Source: JAFDCJ01 sp964527835
GTDB lineage: Bacteria; Desulfobacterota; Desulfobacteria; Desulfobacterales; JAFDCJ01
Assembly: GCA_964527835.1 (NCBI GenBank)
Contig: CAZGNV010000013.1
Location: 22,285 to 86,284, forward strand
Reading direction: 5' to 3'
Length of the DNA stretch: 64,000 bases
Shown: piece by piece, positions 47,924 to 57,003 of the stretch
Layout: every line of letters starts with the position of its first letter
Position numbering within the stretch: the stretch's first letter is position 1
Notes under the pieces: model-generated
The model's input: only the letters and a program-made list of their open reading frames with translations
Database searches by the model: none
What the model was told of the DNA's origin: nothing
Made by a program: the position numbers and the translations under genes

Positions 47924-50835
47924 AGCGCATAGATGGATTGCCCACCTGCCGGGTTGACACTTCCCGGCCGGTGGCCTTTACCTGGAACAAGAGGCCATTC
48001 ATGGGCGTTGCGGGCGATACGGTGGCCACCGCCCTGTATGCCAACGGGGCGCGCATCTTTTCACACAGCCTGAAGTATCACCGCTCGCGGGGGCTGTACA
48101 GTCTGGACGGAGAGTCGAGCAACACCTGCGTGGAAATCGACGGGGTTCCCAACGTCTGTGCGGAAAACACTCTGCTCAAAGAAGGCCTGGCGGTCCGGGC
48201 GCAAAATGTCATCGGCACGCCCGGGCGTGATTTGATGGGCTTTATGGATAAGCTGGATTGGGCCATGCCGGCCGGGTTTTACTACCGCACCCTGCACAAG
48301 CCGGCGGCCCTCTGGCCGGTGGCCCTCAAGCAGGTGCGCAAGATGGCGGGGCTGGGGCGCATGCGGGCGGATTTTCAGATGCCGGGAATTTTTGACGAGA
48401 TCTACCTCACCGCCGATGTGTGCGTCATCGGCGGCGGCCCGGCCGGGTTGTCCGCGGCCCTGGCTGCGGCCGAAACGGGGCTGCGGGTGATCCTGCTGGA
48501 ATCGCGGCGGTGGCTGGGCGGTTTTTTTGACTATCGCCTCAGCGAGTACCGCCCGGGGGTGGCGCTGTACCAGAGAGCCGCCGAACTGCGCGCACAGGTT
48601 GAAAAAGCGGCCAACATCCGCGTGTTTAAAAACACCGCCATGGTGGGCGCTTACAGCAACAACCTGATCACGGCCTTTCAAAGGGGCGCCGCCGCCGATC
48701 CCTTTGATGAGCGCTACATCGAGCTGCGGGCCAAAAGCGTGGTGGTGGCCACCGGCTGCATCGAACGCCCCTTGCTTTTTGAAAACAACGAGCGGCCGGG
48801 GGTGATGCAGGCGGCCTGCGCCCATCGGCTGGCCCACACCTATGGACTGCTGCCCGGCCAAAAGGCGGTGTTCAGCATCGGCCACGACCTGGGAATCGAA
48901 GCGGCCATCGACCTGTTTGACCTGGGACTGGAGGTGGCCTGCGTGGCCGACATTCGAAAGGAGGGGCAGGCCCCGGAGCTGGTGGAAAAGCTGGCCGCAA
49001 GGGGCATTGCCTTTCTGCCCGGCTGGGTGGCCGTCGATTCGGCCGGCAAAACAGTTCAAAGCGCCAGGCTCTGCAATCTGGACACTTACATTCAAAAGCA
49101 GTTCACCTGCGACCTGCTGGTGGCCTCCGCCGGCATGACCCCGGTGACCGGCCCCCTTTGCCTGGCCCAGGCCAAACTGGCTTATGACGTGCATACGGGT
49201 TATTTCCTGCCGCGGCAACTGCCTCCCGGGCTGCACGCCTGTGGTCGGCTGCTGGGACTCAACTCGGCACAGGCCATTGAGGCCTCCGGCCAGGAGGCCG
49301 GCTATGCGGCGGCTGCAGATTGCGGGGCTGCCGTTGACGAGCAGCTCCGGCAGTCCCGGGAGCAGCTGGAAAGCCTGGCCGGCCCTGAAAAAGGCTGTGA
49401 TCTGGTAATGGCTCCGGTAAAAGGGCGCAAAACCTTTATCTGCTTTGACGAGGACACCACCGTCAAAAACATCAAGCAGGCCCTGGCCATGGGATTTGAC
49501 GCCACGGAGCTCATCAAGCGCTTTACAGCAGCCGGCACCGGACCGGCCCAGGGAGCTATTCCGGGTCACAACCTGGCGCTTTTCGTTTCCCGCTATCACG
49601 GCCGTTCAAGCGCCATCACCAGGCCCACGACGGTCCGGGCGCCCCTGGTGCCGGTTCATATCGCCACTTACGCGGGGGCCCATCATGACATGTGCAAGCG
49701 CACCCCCATGCATGAGGCCCAGAAAGCCGCCGGCGGCATCATGCGCCGCGTAGGCGTCTGGAAAAGGGCGCGCTATTTTTCCAGCGACACGGCCTGCACC
49801 GCGGAAATCGAAAATGTGCGCATCAACGTCGGCATGCTGGATGCCACGACCCTGGGTAAGTTCAGGATCTGGGGACCGGATGCCGTCAAGGCACTGCAGC
49901 GGGTTTATGTCGGCGACATGTTAAAAATCGGTGAGGGCCGGATCAAATATTCGGCAATGTGCAATGAAGACGGCTGCATCATCGATGACGGCGTGGTGGT
50001 CAAAAGAGGGGAAAATGATTACTATTTCACCACCAGCACGGCCCGCGCCGGGCAGACCATCGAGTGGTTCCGCTATCACAGCCGCTATGACAACTGGGAT
50101 TATCACATGGTCAACCTGACCGATGCCTATGGGGTCATTAACCTGGCCGGCCCCAATGCCCGCAAGGTTCTTGAAAAGTTGACCTCAGCCGACATTTCCA
50201 ACAAGGCATTTCCCTATGGCGGTTATCGCGAGTTTACGATAAAGGACACCATTGAAGTCCGGGCCCTACGGCTGGGGTTCGTAGGGGAGCTTTCCTTTGA
50301 GCTGCACGTGCCTGCCTCTTATATGCAGTCGCTGTGGGAGCTGCTGGAGGAGGCCGGCCGGGAGTTTGATATCAAGCCATTCGGCCTGGAGGCCCAGAAC
50401 GTGCTGCGCATGGAAAAGGGGCATCTGATCATCGGCTCGGAATCCGAGCAGCGAACGACCCTGCAGGATGTGGGGTTGGGCTTTTTGTGGGACCGCAGCA
50501 AGTCAAAGGCCCGGACCGTGGGCGCCATCGCCCTGATGCACACCGAAGAACAACCCGGGCGCCTGAAGCTGGTGGGATTTAAGGTGAACAATGCCCAAAG
50601 GGCGCCGCGGGACGGCTCCATCGTGGTGGAAAAAGACATTTGCGGCCATGTGTGCATCGCCCGCTACAGCACCACCTTAAAAGAAGTCATCGGCATGGCC
50701 CTGGTCAAAGACCATCTGGCCCGCGAGGGGACAAGGCTGGATATCTACGAGGATGAGTGCAACGGAAAGCTGATGCCGGCCACCGTTGTCAAGATGCCCT
50801 TTTATGATCCAAAAGGGGAACGTTTAAGAATATGA
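47920..50835 (+). CDS. soxA: sarcosine oxidase alpha subunit
   Basis: A 971-residue subunit. The N-terminus (residues about 10-95) is a ferredoxin-like fold without the full Fe-S cysteine set (KYHRSRGLYSLDGE). The dinucleotide-binding domain has DVCVIGGGPAGLSAALAAAE and ATGCIERPLLFENNERPGV. The C-terminal 380 residues form a GcvT-like aminomethyltransferase domain that binds tetrahydrofolate (HDMCKRTPMHEAQKAAGG, VINLAGPNARKVLEKL, EAQNVLRMEKGHLIIG). The complex oxidises sarcosine and captures formaldehyde as 5,10-methylene-THF. In an anaerobe the electron acceptor is unlikely to be oxygen; the ETF encoded downstream is a candidate. Confidence 0.94.
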   Translation: MKRIDGLPTCRVDTSRPVAFTWNKRPFMGVAGDTVATALYANGARIFSHSLKYHRSRGLYSLDGESSNTCVEIDGVPNVCAENTLLKEGLAVRAQNVIGTPGRDLMGFMDKLDWAMPAGFYYRTLHKPAALWPVALKQVRKMAGLGRMRADFQMPGIFDEIYLTADVCVIGGGPAGLSAALAAAETGLRVILLESRRWLGGFFDYRLSEYRPGVALYQRAAELRAQVEKAANIRVFKNTAMVGAYSNNLITAFQRGAAADPFDERYIELRAKSVVVATGCIERPLLFENNERPGVMQAACAHRLAHTYGLLPGQKAVFSIGHDLGIEAAIDLFDLGLEVACVADIRKEGQAPELVEKLAARGIAFLPGWVAVDSAGKTVQSARLCNLDTYIQKQFTCDLLVASAGMTPVTGPLCLAQAKLAYDVHTGYFLPRQLPPGLHACGRLLGLNSAQAIEASGQEAGYAAAADCGAAVDEQLRQSREQLESLAGPEKGCDLVMAPVKGRKTFICFDEDTTVKNIKQALAMGFDATELIKRFTAAGTGPAQGAIPGHNLALFVSRYHGRSSAITRPTTVRAPLVPVHIATYAGAHHDMCKRTPMHEAQKAAGGIMRRVGVWKRARYFSSDTACTAEIENVRINVGMLDATTLGKFRIWGPDAVKALQRVYVGDMLKIGEGRIKYSAMCNEDGCIIDDGVVVKRGENDYYFTTSTARAGQTIEWFRYHSRYDNWDYHMVNLTDAYGVINLAGPNARKVLEKLTSADISNKAFPYGGYREFTIKDTIEVRALRLGFVGELSFELHVPASYMQSLWELLEEAGREFDIKPFGLEAQNVLRMEKGHLIIGSESEQRTTLQDVGLGFLWDRSKSKARTVGAIALMHTEEQPGRLKLVGFKVNNAQRAPRDGSIVVEKDICGHVCIARYSTTLKEVIGMALVKDHLAREGTRLDIYEDECNGKLMPATVVKMPFYDPKGERLRI

Positions 50836-50844
50836 TGAACGCGT

Positions 50845-50890
50845 AAAGGCTTGAATGGCGCTCGAAAATGACTTATTACGAGACCGTCAA
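50845..50890. repeat. dispersed repeat family 1, right-half copy
   Basis: AAAGGCTTGAATGGCGCTCG, AAAATGACTTATTACGAG and ACCGTCAA match the right half of the element seen at 3600 and at the window end. It lies between soxA and soxG and runs up to the soxG start region. Confidence 0.6.
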
Positions 50891-50909
50891 AATGCGAGGC
50901 TGCTCAATC

Positions 50910-51551
50910 ATGGAACCCATTATCAGGCGATCGCCGGTCGTGTTTGACCGGCCGGTAAAAACCAAGCAAATTTATGACCACTGGGAAATTGTGCTCGAAT
51001 ATGATAACGAGGGACCGGGGCCGCACCTGGTGGATCTGAGCCACCGCTGCCGGTGGGACATCCAGGACGGGGAGTTGGACGGCCACCGGCCCTGGCAGGT
51101 CAGTATCCCGCAAACCCCCGGCCGGTGCATGTTGGAAAACGGTCTGTTGATCAACCGTATGAACCGGACCCAGGCGTCGATCTGGCATCTGGCTGGCGAC
51201 AAACCGGATGCACCGGCTGATCCGGCCTATACGGAAACCACCGACGGCACCGTATTTTTAGCCCTCTTCGGCAAGAATGTCTTTGGCATCGCCGAGAAGC
51301 TGAGCGCCTTGGATTTTCTGGAACCTTCCCGCCCGGCGCCGTTTTTGCTCCAGGGACCGTGGGCCCACGTTCCCTGCCAGATCGTGGTCATGGAAAAAAC
51401 TGCCGAGAGATCAGGGATCTTGCTGACCTGCTCCCGGGGCTATGCCCGGGACATGGTCCATGTCATTCTGGATGCCGGCCGTGCATTCGGCCTGTTTCCG
51501 GCGGGCGAGGCGGCTTTCAGCCAGTGGCTTGATGATCTGCAACCAATTTAA
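50910..51551 (+). CDS. soxG: sarcosine oxidase gamma subunit (SoxG-like)
   Basis: A 213-residue protein of the YgfZ/GcvT-related SoxG family by position, size and pattern (GLLINRMNRTQASIWHL, TDGTVFLALFGKNVFGIAEK, TCSRGYARDMVHVILDAG). Conservation is lower than for the other subunits, which is usual for gamma. ATG 50910 gives the best N-terminus; in-frame starts at 50892 and 50868 fall in the repeat and are less likely. It completes the heterotetramer. Confidence 0.78.
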   Translation: MEPIIRRSPVVFDRPVKTKQIYDHWEIVLEYDNEGPGPHLVDLSHRCRWDIQDGELDGHRPWQVSIPQTPGRCMLENGLLINRMNRTQASIWHLAGDKPDAPADPAYTETTDGTVFLALFGKNVFGIAEKLSALDFLEPSRPAPFLLQGPWAHVPCQIVVMEKTAERSGILLTCSRGYARDMVHVILDAGRAFGLFPAGEAAFSQWLDDLQPI

Positions 51552-51597
51552 GGTAACTTCATCAAAGATATTAATAAACTTGCTAGGAGGATTTGTC

Positions 51598-52935
51598 ATG
51601 AACAAAAAGTACGATGCGATTATCATCGGCGCCGGTGTGATCGGCTGTCCCATTGCCTATGAATTGGCCAAAATGGGGTACAAAACCCTCAACATCGACA
51701 AACTGGCCGGCGCCGGTGCTGGGTCCACGGCTGCATCCTGCGCCATTGTCCGGGCCCACTATTCCACCGAGGACGGGGTGGCCATGGCTTACGAGGGGTT
51801 CAAGTACTGGCTGGACTGGGAAAACTATCTGGGCCATGTCAAGGATGAAAAGGGCCTGGCCAGGTACATGAACACCGGCTCGCTTTTGATCAAGTCCCAG
51901 GGGCACGACTGGCGCAAGGTCAAACGCAACTACGATGCGGTGGGCGTGGCCTATGAAGAGTGGAGCGTTGAAAAGATCAAGGAGATGATTCCGGTCTATG
52001 AACTGGGCGAGCACTGGCCGGTCAAGCGGCCCGAGGATCCGGCTTTTTTCGATCCGCCGACCAAAACCCTCGAGGGGGGCATCTTCTGCCCGGAAGGCGG
52101 TTATGTCAATGATCCGGAGCTGTCGACCCACAATATCCAGCGGGCCGCCGAAGCCCATGGCGCTGAATTCTTGTTTAACGCCGAGGTGGTAGAGATCCAC
52201 AGCCAGGACGGCCGGGTTACGGGGCTGACCCTCAAAGACGGCACCCGCATCGATGCGCCGGTGATTGTCAACGCGGCCGGGCCCCATTCGTTCAAGATCA
52301 ACCAGATGCTGCCCGCCGTGTGGGAAGGGTGCAACATTAAAACCAAGGCCCTGCGCCACGAGGTGATGCACTGCCCGTCGCCCGAAGGCTATGATTATCT
52401 CAACAAGGGATATCACACCTCCGACGGGGACGTCGGCTGCTACTACCGGCCGGAGGTCGGCAACATGTTTCTGATTGGCAGCGAGGACCCGGAATGCGAT
52501 CCCCAGGTCTGGCCGGATCCGGATGACTTTTATGCCGGCAAAGGCGGCCTCGGGGAAAACAACCAGCTGACCGAAAGCCAGTGGAAGGCCCAGTGCTATC
52601 GCCTGGCCCTGCGGGTGCCCACCCTGCGGGTGCCGAACCAGCCGCGCGGGGTCGTGGACCTGTACGATTGTTCCGACGACTGGATCCCGATCTACGACAA
52701 GTCCGATGTGCGGGGATTCTACCTGGCCATCGGCACCAGCGGCAACCAGTACAAAAATGCTCCCGTGGTGGGGATCATGATGGCCGAGCTGATCGATGCC
52801 TGTGAAAAGGGGCTGGATCATGATGCGCAACCATTTCAGTTCACGCTGCCCCATCTGCGGCGCAAGTTCGACACCGGCTTTTTTTCGCGCAAACGCGAAA
52901 TCAACAAAGACAGCAGTTTTTCCGTGAATGGGTAA
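51598..52935 (+). CDS. FAD-dependent oxidoreductase, DAO family, paralogue 2
   Basis: A 445-residue flavoprotein with FAD loop AIIIGAGVIGCPIAYELAKM and C-terminal SDDWIPIYDKSDVRGFYLAI. It is a clear duplicate of the product of 39315, with small insertions (KRPEDPAFFDPPTKTLEGG, GKGGLGENNQLTESQW). TAGGAGG precedes the ATG. It lies between soxG and etfB. A dimethylglycine-dehydrogenase-like or other N-methyl amino acid dehydrogenase role, with ETF as acceptor, is the best inference. The upstream frame extension to 51442 is a soxG shadow. Confidence 0.85.
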   Translation: MNKKYDAIIIGAGVIGCPIAYELAKMGYKTLNIDKLAGAGAGSTAASCAIVRAHYSTEDGVAMAYEGFKYWLDWENYLGHVKDEKGLARYMNTGSLLIKSQGHDWRKVKRNYDAVGVAYEEWSVEKIKEMIPVYELGEHWPVKRPEDPAFFDPPTKTLEGGIFCPEGGYVNDPELSTHNIQRAAEAHGAEFLFNAEVVEIHSQDGRVTGLTLKDGTRIDAPVIVNAAGPHSFKINQMLPAVWEGCNIKTKALRHEVMHCPSPEGYDYLNKGYHTSDGDVGCYYRPEVGNMFLIGSEDPECDPQVWPDPDDFYAGKGGLGENNQLTESQWKAQCYRLALRVPTLRVPNQPRGVVDLYDCSDDWIPIYDKSDVRGFYLAIGTSGNQYKNAPVVGIMMAELIDACEKGLDHDAQPFQFTLPHLRRKFDTGFFSRKREINKDSSFSVNG

Positions 52936-52967
52936 AAGAAACGATCCAAATTCGCTGCTCACTGAGT

Positions 52968-53143
52968 GCAATCTGTATTTTGGTTGAGCGTTATTGTCCA
53001 TTTGGGGGAAAAAGCCGGCGCAGCGGTGGGCGTTGAAAATTGCAAGCTGGTTGAGGCGCTTTGCGCCGAGTTCTTGCAATTTAGCCCAGCGCTGCGCTGG
53101 CGCCCCAAATGGACACCGAAAGCGAGGCCAAAATGCAGATTGC
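52968..53143. repeat. dispersed repeat family 2, foldback element
   Basis: The left arm (52968-53007) and right arm (53103-53143) are an imperfect inverted repeat of about 40 bases, both containing CCCCAAATGGACA and AAAATNCAGATTGC when read in the same sense. The inner part is also partly self-complementary (GGCGCAGCGG/CTGCGCTGGCG and TTGCAAG/CTTGCAA). It fills the 260-base gap before etfB. Confidence 0.65.
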
Positions 53144-53195
53144 GCGGCGCGGATGACAACTGATTGGATACTTATATTTGAATCGCTCAAATAAT

Positions 53196-53963
53196 ATGAA
53201 AATTTACGTCTGCGTCAAATCAGTGCCGGACTCGGCGGCCACCATCCGGATCGTGGGCCGGAATCAGTTCGATGAGAATATCACCTTCATCATCAATCCC
53301 TATGACGAGCATGCCATCGAAGAGGCCCTGCGACTGCGCTCCGCCAATGAGAACTCCGAGGTCATTGCCGTCTGTGTCGGCAAGTCGACCGCCGCCGGCA
53401 GTTTGCAGTCCGCCCTGGCCATGGGCGTGGATCGGGGCATCCATGTCACCACCGACGCGTCCGTGGACAGTTTCGTCACGGCTCAGGCGCTGAAAGCCGC
53501 AATTTTAACCGACGGGAAGCCCGACATCATATTCACCGGCAAGCAGTCCATTGACGCGGAAGGCTTTCAGACCATGTTCCGGCTGGCCGCGGCCCTGGAC
53601 ATGCCGGTGGCCACCAACGTGACGGCTTTCACTTTGCACGACGGCGTTGCAACGGTGGAAGTGGAAATGGAGGCCGGCGGCCGGGCGGTTTTCCGGCTGT
53701 CCCTGCCGTGTATCATCGCGGCGGGCAAGGCGTTGAACAATCCGCGTTATCCTACCCTGCCCGACATCATGAAGGCGCGCAAAAAACCGGTCCAAACCAT
53801 TGCACTGGAAAGCCTTGATCTGCCGACCCCGGCCGCCGGCATGGAGATCGTCTCGCTCCGGCCGGCGGTGGAAAACCGCCGCCGGCATATGATTGCCGGC
53901 GACGGTGAGCAAGCCGTGGCGGAGCTGGTCCGGCTTTTGCACGAGGAGGCCCGGGTGATTTAA
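53196..53963 (+). CDS. etfB: electron transfer flavoprotein beta subunit
   Basis: A 255-residue ETF-beta: MKIYVCVKSVPDSAATIRI, NPYDEHAIEEALRLR, the AMP-binding region LAMGVDRGIHVT and DIIFTGKQSIDAEGFQTMF. It carries AMP and helps bind FAD in the alpha subunit. No clear Shine-Dalgarno is seen upstream of the ATG. It probably accepts electrons from the flavin dehydrogenases of this island and passes them to the quinone pool or a bifurcating partner. Confidence 0.92.
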   Translation: MKIYVCVKSVPDSAATIRIVGRNQFDENITFIINPYDEHAIEEALRLRSANENSEVIAVCVGKSTAAGSLQSALAMGVDRGIHVTTDASVDSFVTAQALKAAILTDGKPDIIFTGKQSIDAEGFQTMFRLAAALDMPVATNVTAFTLHDGVATVEVEMEAGGRAVFRLSLPCIIAAGKALNNPRYPTLPDIMKARKKPVQTIALESLDLPTPAAGMEIVSLRPAVENRRRHMIAGDGEQAVAELVRLLHEEARVI

Positions 53964-53999
53964 CTTGAGTGCAAACAAGATGAAAAACAAGGGTGGCAT

Positions 54000-54037
54000 C
54001 GAAGCCGTGGCATCCCGCCAAAGGCGGGCAGGCTTCG
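54000..54037. other. stem-loop between etfB and etfA
   Basis: CGAAGCC/GGCTTCG encloses CCCGCC-AAA-GGCGGG. It is a stable hairpin followed by a partly T-rich stretch, and may be an mRNA spacer or a weak attenuator in the 120-base gap. Confidence 0.45.
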
Positions 54038-54083
54038 ACTTTCTTTCAATTAGGACTGGAATAGTCGATTACGCAGGTGGCGT

Positions 54084-55043
54084 ATGCCCAAAATTGGAAT
54101 ACTGATTGAAACGCGGGAGGAGCAGGTCAAACCCGCCATGTACGGCGTGATCACCGCAGCCCGGGGTCCGGGGCGCGAGCTCTATGGACTGGTTTTCGAT
54201 GGCCGGGGGCGTGAGTACAGCGATGACCTGGCAGCCTACGGCATCAGCCGGGTGGTCGAGGTTCAAGCTGAAAGCGGCGCGATTGCCTGGAACCCGGACA
54301 GCTGGGCCCGGGCCATCGTTCAGGTCATGGAGCAGTTTGAAATCAACATCTTGTTCGGCCTGACCAGCGCCCTGACCAAAGACGTTTTTCCCCGGGTGGC
54401 GGCCATTCTGGACGCTCCCCTGGTGCTGGACTGCCTGAGCGTGGACCTGGAGTCTCTGACGGCGGAAAAATCCCGGTTTTCCGGCAAAGCAATCGCCACC
54501 TACAAGGTGCATGGAAGCCATTTTCTGTTCGCGGTGCGCCCCAACGTGATCCAGGCCCAAAAGGCGGCGGGCACAGCCCAGGTCATCTCGTTTACTGCCC
54601 GGCTGGACGGTGGCCGCATGACGGTGGAAGCCGTCAAACAGAATCCTGCCGGCCAGGTGGACTTGTCGGAAGCCGAAATCATTATTGCCGGCGGGCGGGC
54701 CATGGGCAGCAGTGGAAATTTTCAGATCCTGCGCCAGTGCGCCGAAATTCTGGGTGCTGCCGTCGGGGCTTCGCGGGTGGCGGTGGAGGCCGGCTGGGTT
54801 CCCCATTCCATGCAGGTCGGCCAGACCGGCACAACGGTCAGTCCGAAGCTTTACATTGCCTGCGGAATTTCGGGCTCCGTCCAGCATTTCGCCGGGATGA
54901 AAACCTCCCAGGTCATCGTGGCGATCAACACGGACGGCGGGGCGAACATCATGCAGCTGTGCGACTACGGGATTGTGGGCGACCTGTTCGAGATCGTGCC
55001 CCTGCTCACGCGCCGGCTCGAAGCGGTAAAAAGCGGCGCCTGA
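54084..55043 (+). CDS. etfA: electron transfer flavoprotein alpha subunit
   Basis: A 319-residue ETF-alpha. The C-terminal FAD domain has IIAGGRAMGSSGNFQIL, VGASRVAVEAGWVPHSMQVG, QTGTTVSPKLYIACGISGSV and ITAINTDGGANIMQLCDYG-type sequence (here VAINTDGG). It forms the heterodimer with EtfB and holds the electron-transferring FAD. I see no ferredoxin-like N-terminal extension. Confidence 0.93.
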   Translation: MPKIGILIETREEQVKPAMYGVITAARGPGRELYGLVFDGRGREYSDDLAAYGISRVVEVQAESGAIAWNPDSWARAIVQVMEQFEINILFGLTSALTKDVFPRVAAILDAPLVLDCLSVDLESLTAEKSRFSGKAIATYKVHGSHFLFAVRPNVIQAQKAAGTAQVISFTARLDGGRMTVEAVKQNPAGQVDLSEAEIIIAGGRAMGSSGNFQILRQCAEILGAAVGASRVAVEAGWVPHSMQVGQTGTTVSPKLYIACGISGSVQHFAGMKTSQVIVAINTDGGANIMQLCDYGIVGDLFEIVPLLTRRLEAVKSGA

Positions 55044-55093
55044 ACTGAACCCGCCACCGGTGCGGACACCCTGACCACAGGAAAGGAAATTTT

Positions 55094-55696
55094 ATGAAAG
55101 TCATTGGTATCAACGCCAGTCCGAGGAAAAAAGCCAACACCCAGATCCTGGTGGAGGCGATTTTGGACGGGGCGGCCCAAAAAGGCGCCGAGACCCGCCT
55201 GGTCAATTTGAGAGAGCTGGATATCCACGGATGTCTGGGATGCGAGGGATGCAAAAAACACCTGGGAAAATGCGTCCAGAGAGATGACCTGACCACCCTG
55301 CTCCAGGAAATGACAGACTACGACGCCCTTGTGCTGGGAACCCCGGTTTACTGGTACCATGTCACCGCGCAGTTTAAAATGCTGGTGGACCGGCTTTACA
55401 GCTTCATGGAATTTGGCGAAAATCCGCAAACCGGCGAGCCGACCATCCGGTCGGTGTTTCCTGCCGGCAGAAAGATCCTGCTTACCATTTCCCGGGGCGA
55501 TCCTGAACCCCCGGCCATGTTTGCGCAGTTCTACGATCATTTGAACGAATGGCTCAACCTGATTCCCATGGCCCTGGGGGCCGGCAGCTATGAATTTTTC
55601 CATCAGTATGGAGCCAATATTGACAGAAAAGCGGCCAGCAATGATGCCGATCTGCTGGCCAAGGCCAAAGCCGCCGGCGCCGGGCTGGTGGGGTAA
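55094..55696 (+). CDS. flavodoxin-family (iron-sulfur flavoprotein-like) NAD(P)H reductase
   Basis: A 200-residue flavoprotein: VIGINASPRKKANTQILVEA is the FMN-phosphate loop, LGTPVYWYHVTAQFKMLVDR the second flavin contact. Between them HGCLGCEGCKKHLGKC is a compact Cys motif as in iron-sulfur flavoproteins. It could move electrons between ETF, ferredoxin and NAD(P)H in this island. A good ribosome site (GGAAAGG) precedes the ATG. Confidence 0.82.
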   Translation: MKVIGINASPRKKANTQILVEAILDGAAQKGAETRLVNLRELDIHGCLGCEGCKKHLGKCVQRDDLTTLLQEMTDYDALVLGTPVYWYHVTAQFKMLVDRLYSFMEFGENPQTGEPTIRSVFPAGRKILLTISRGDPEPPAMFAQFYDHLNEWLNLIPMALGAGSYEFFHQYGANIDRKAASNDADLLAKAKAAGAGLVG

Positions 55697-55734
55697 AACG
55701 AAAAGGAGTCTTTCGGCGCATTCGAGGAGCCTTG

Positions 55735-56814
55735 ATGATGAATGCCAGTTTCAAAGCTGACGGTCTGCCGGTATTAATCGGCAGCCTGCCCCTGGAGGAT
55801 CACCGGCAAGCAACGGATCTGGTTTTCCGGCACACCCCGCAAATTCCCGGCTGGGTGCAGCTGCCCGTTCATGAAAACGAGCGGATGGTCACCCAGTTTG
55901 TCAACGGGCTGCCCGGATTTCGCCGGGAAGACGGCAGGGCTTATATCGACACTTCATGTGCCGAATTTGAAGACGAGCTGCTGCAGTTTTACGAGCAGTA
56001 CATGGCGGTGGTGGACGGTTCGACCGATCTGTCAACTTCCATGTTTTTGCTGGACGAGCAGGCGGCCCGGGGGTTTTACGTGCTGCTCGAGCGGCTGACA
56101 GTCCAAGTCCAGGCGTCCGTGGCAATCAAGGGCCAGGTGACCGGCCCGTTTACCTGCGCCACCGGCTTGCATGATCAAAATGACCGCGCCATTTTCTATG
56201 ATGCGCAGCTGCGGGATGCGGTGGTAAAGCTGCTGGCAATGCGGGCCGGATGGCAGGTGCGTCAGCTGTCACAGTTCAGCTGCCCGGTGATCATGTTTGT
56301 CGATGAGCCGGCCCTGGCCGGGTTCGGCTCGTCGGAGTTTATCAGTATTTCGGGTGAAGAAATAGATCTGTGCCTAGCAGAGGTCATTGCAGCGATTCAC
56401 GCCGAAGGCGGCCTGGCCGGCATTCACATTTGCGCCAACACCGACTGGGGGCTGGTGCTGGATTCGGCCGTGGATATCGTCAACTTCGATGCCTATGCCT
56501 ATTTTGACAAATTCATGCTTTATGCCGAGCGGATCAAGGCTTTTCTGCAATCCGGCCGAATCATCGCCTGGGGAATCGTGCCGACCCTGAACCCGGAGGA
56601 CCTGGAGCATGAAAGTGCACAGTCGCTTTTTGACAAATGGCGCCGGCAGGCGGCTGCAATCGAAAAACTGGGAATTTCGCCCGAGGTCCTGATCCGGCAA
56701 TCCCTGGTTACGCCCAGCTGCGGTGCAGGAGCGTTGAGCCCGGAGCTGGCCGTAAAGGCCCTGGGACTGGTCCAGGAGCTGTCCCGCAAAATCAGAAACC
56801 TCGCCCGGCATTAA
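55735..56814 (+). CDS. core-MetE-like (cobalamin-independent methionine synthase/UROD superfamily) methyltransferase
   Basis: A 359-residue single-barrel protein lacking the N-terminal half of MetE. Zinc ligands of the family are seen: His231-x-Cys233 in GIHICANTDW and Cys329 in VTPSCGAG; the MetE motif DEPA is at residues 190-193. Short core-MetE proteins in anaerobes and archaea take the methyl group from corrinoid proteins instead of folylpolyglutamates. Next to sarcosine oxidase, ETF and a flavodoxin-type protein it may use one-carbon units released here. GAGGAG precedes ATG 55735; the TTG three bases earlier is less likely. Confidence 0.75.
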   Translation: MMNASFKADGLPVLIGSLPLEDHRQATDLVFRHTPQIPGWVQLPVHENERMVTQFVNGLPGFRREDGRAYIDTSCAEFEDELLQFYEQYMAVVDGSTDLSTSMFLLDEQAARGFYVLLERLTVQVQASVAIKGQVTGPFTCATGLHDQNDRAIFYDAQLRDAVVKLLAMRAGWQVRQLSQFSCPVIMFVDEPALAGFGSSEFISISGEEIDLCLAEVIAAIHAEGGLAGIHICANTDWGLVLDSAVDIVNFDAYAYFDKFMLYAERIKAFLQSGRIIAWGIVPTLNPEDLEHESAQSLFDKWRRQAAAIEKLGISPEVLIRQSLVTPSCGAGALSPELAVKALGLVQELSRKIRNLARH

Positions 56815-56966
56815 ATTGGCTCACATTCTGCATGGTTAACCCCGCTTGCGTGCCTACCGGCTCCAAAGCCCCGTTTTTTCTGTGATTAAACTTTTTCAGA
56901 AGGCGTGGTGTTTAAAAGGCGAGCTCGAGCTGGGTGATGAGAACTTAAAGATACGGAAAATAGTAC

Positions 56967-56994
56967 TTGACAGGTAAATTTATCTAGATATAAT
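56967..56994 (+). promoter_or_regulatory. consensus promoter with overlapping palindrome, leaderless
   Basis: TTGACA (56967-56972), a 16-base spacer and TATAAT (56989-56994). The sequence from 56973 (GGTAAATTTATCTAGATA, then TAATTACC) is a 26-base palindrome with four mismatching positions. The expected start at about 57001 is only a few bases before the ATG at 57004, and no ribosome site is present. Confidence 0.75.
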
Positions 56995-57003
56995 TACCTT
57001 TAT

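Noticed and set aside
48061..49599. 512-codon antisense frame inside soxA
   Set aside because: soxA is continuous and full length on the plus strand.
51583..53190. 535-codon antisense frame over the second FAD oxidoreductase
   Set aside because: It is a shadow of a clear flavoprotein gene and runs through the foldback repeat.
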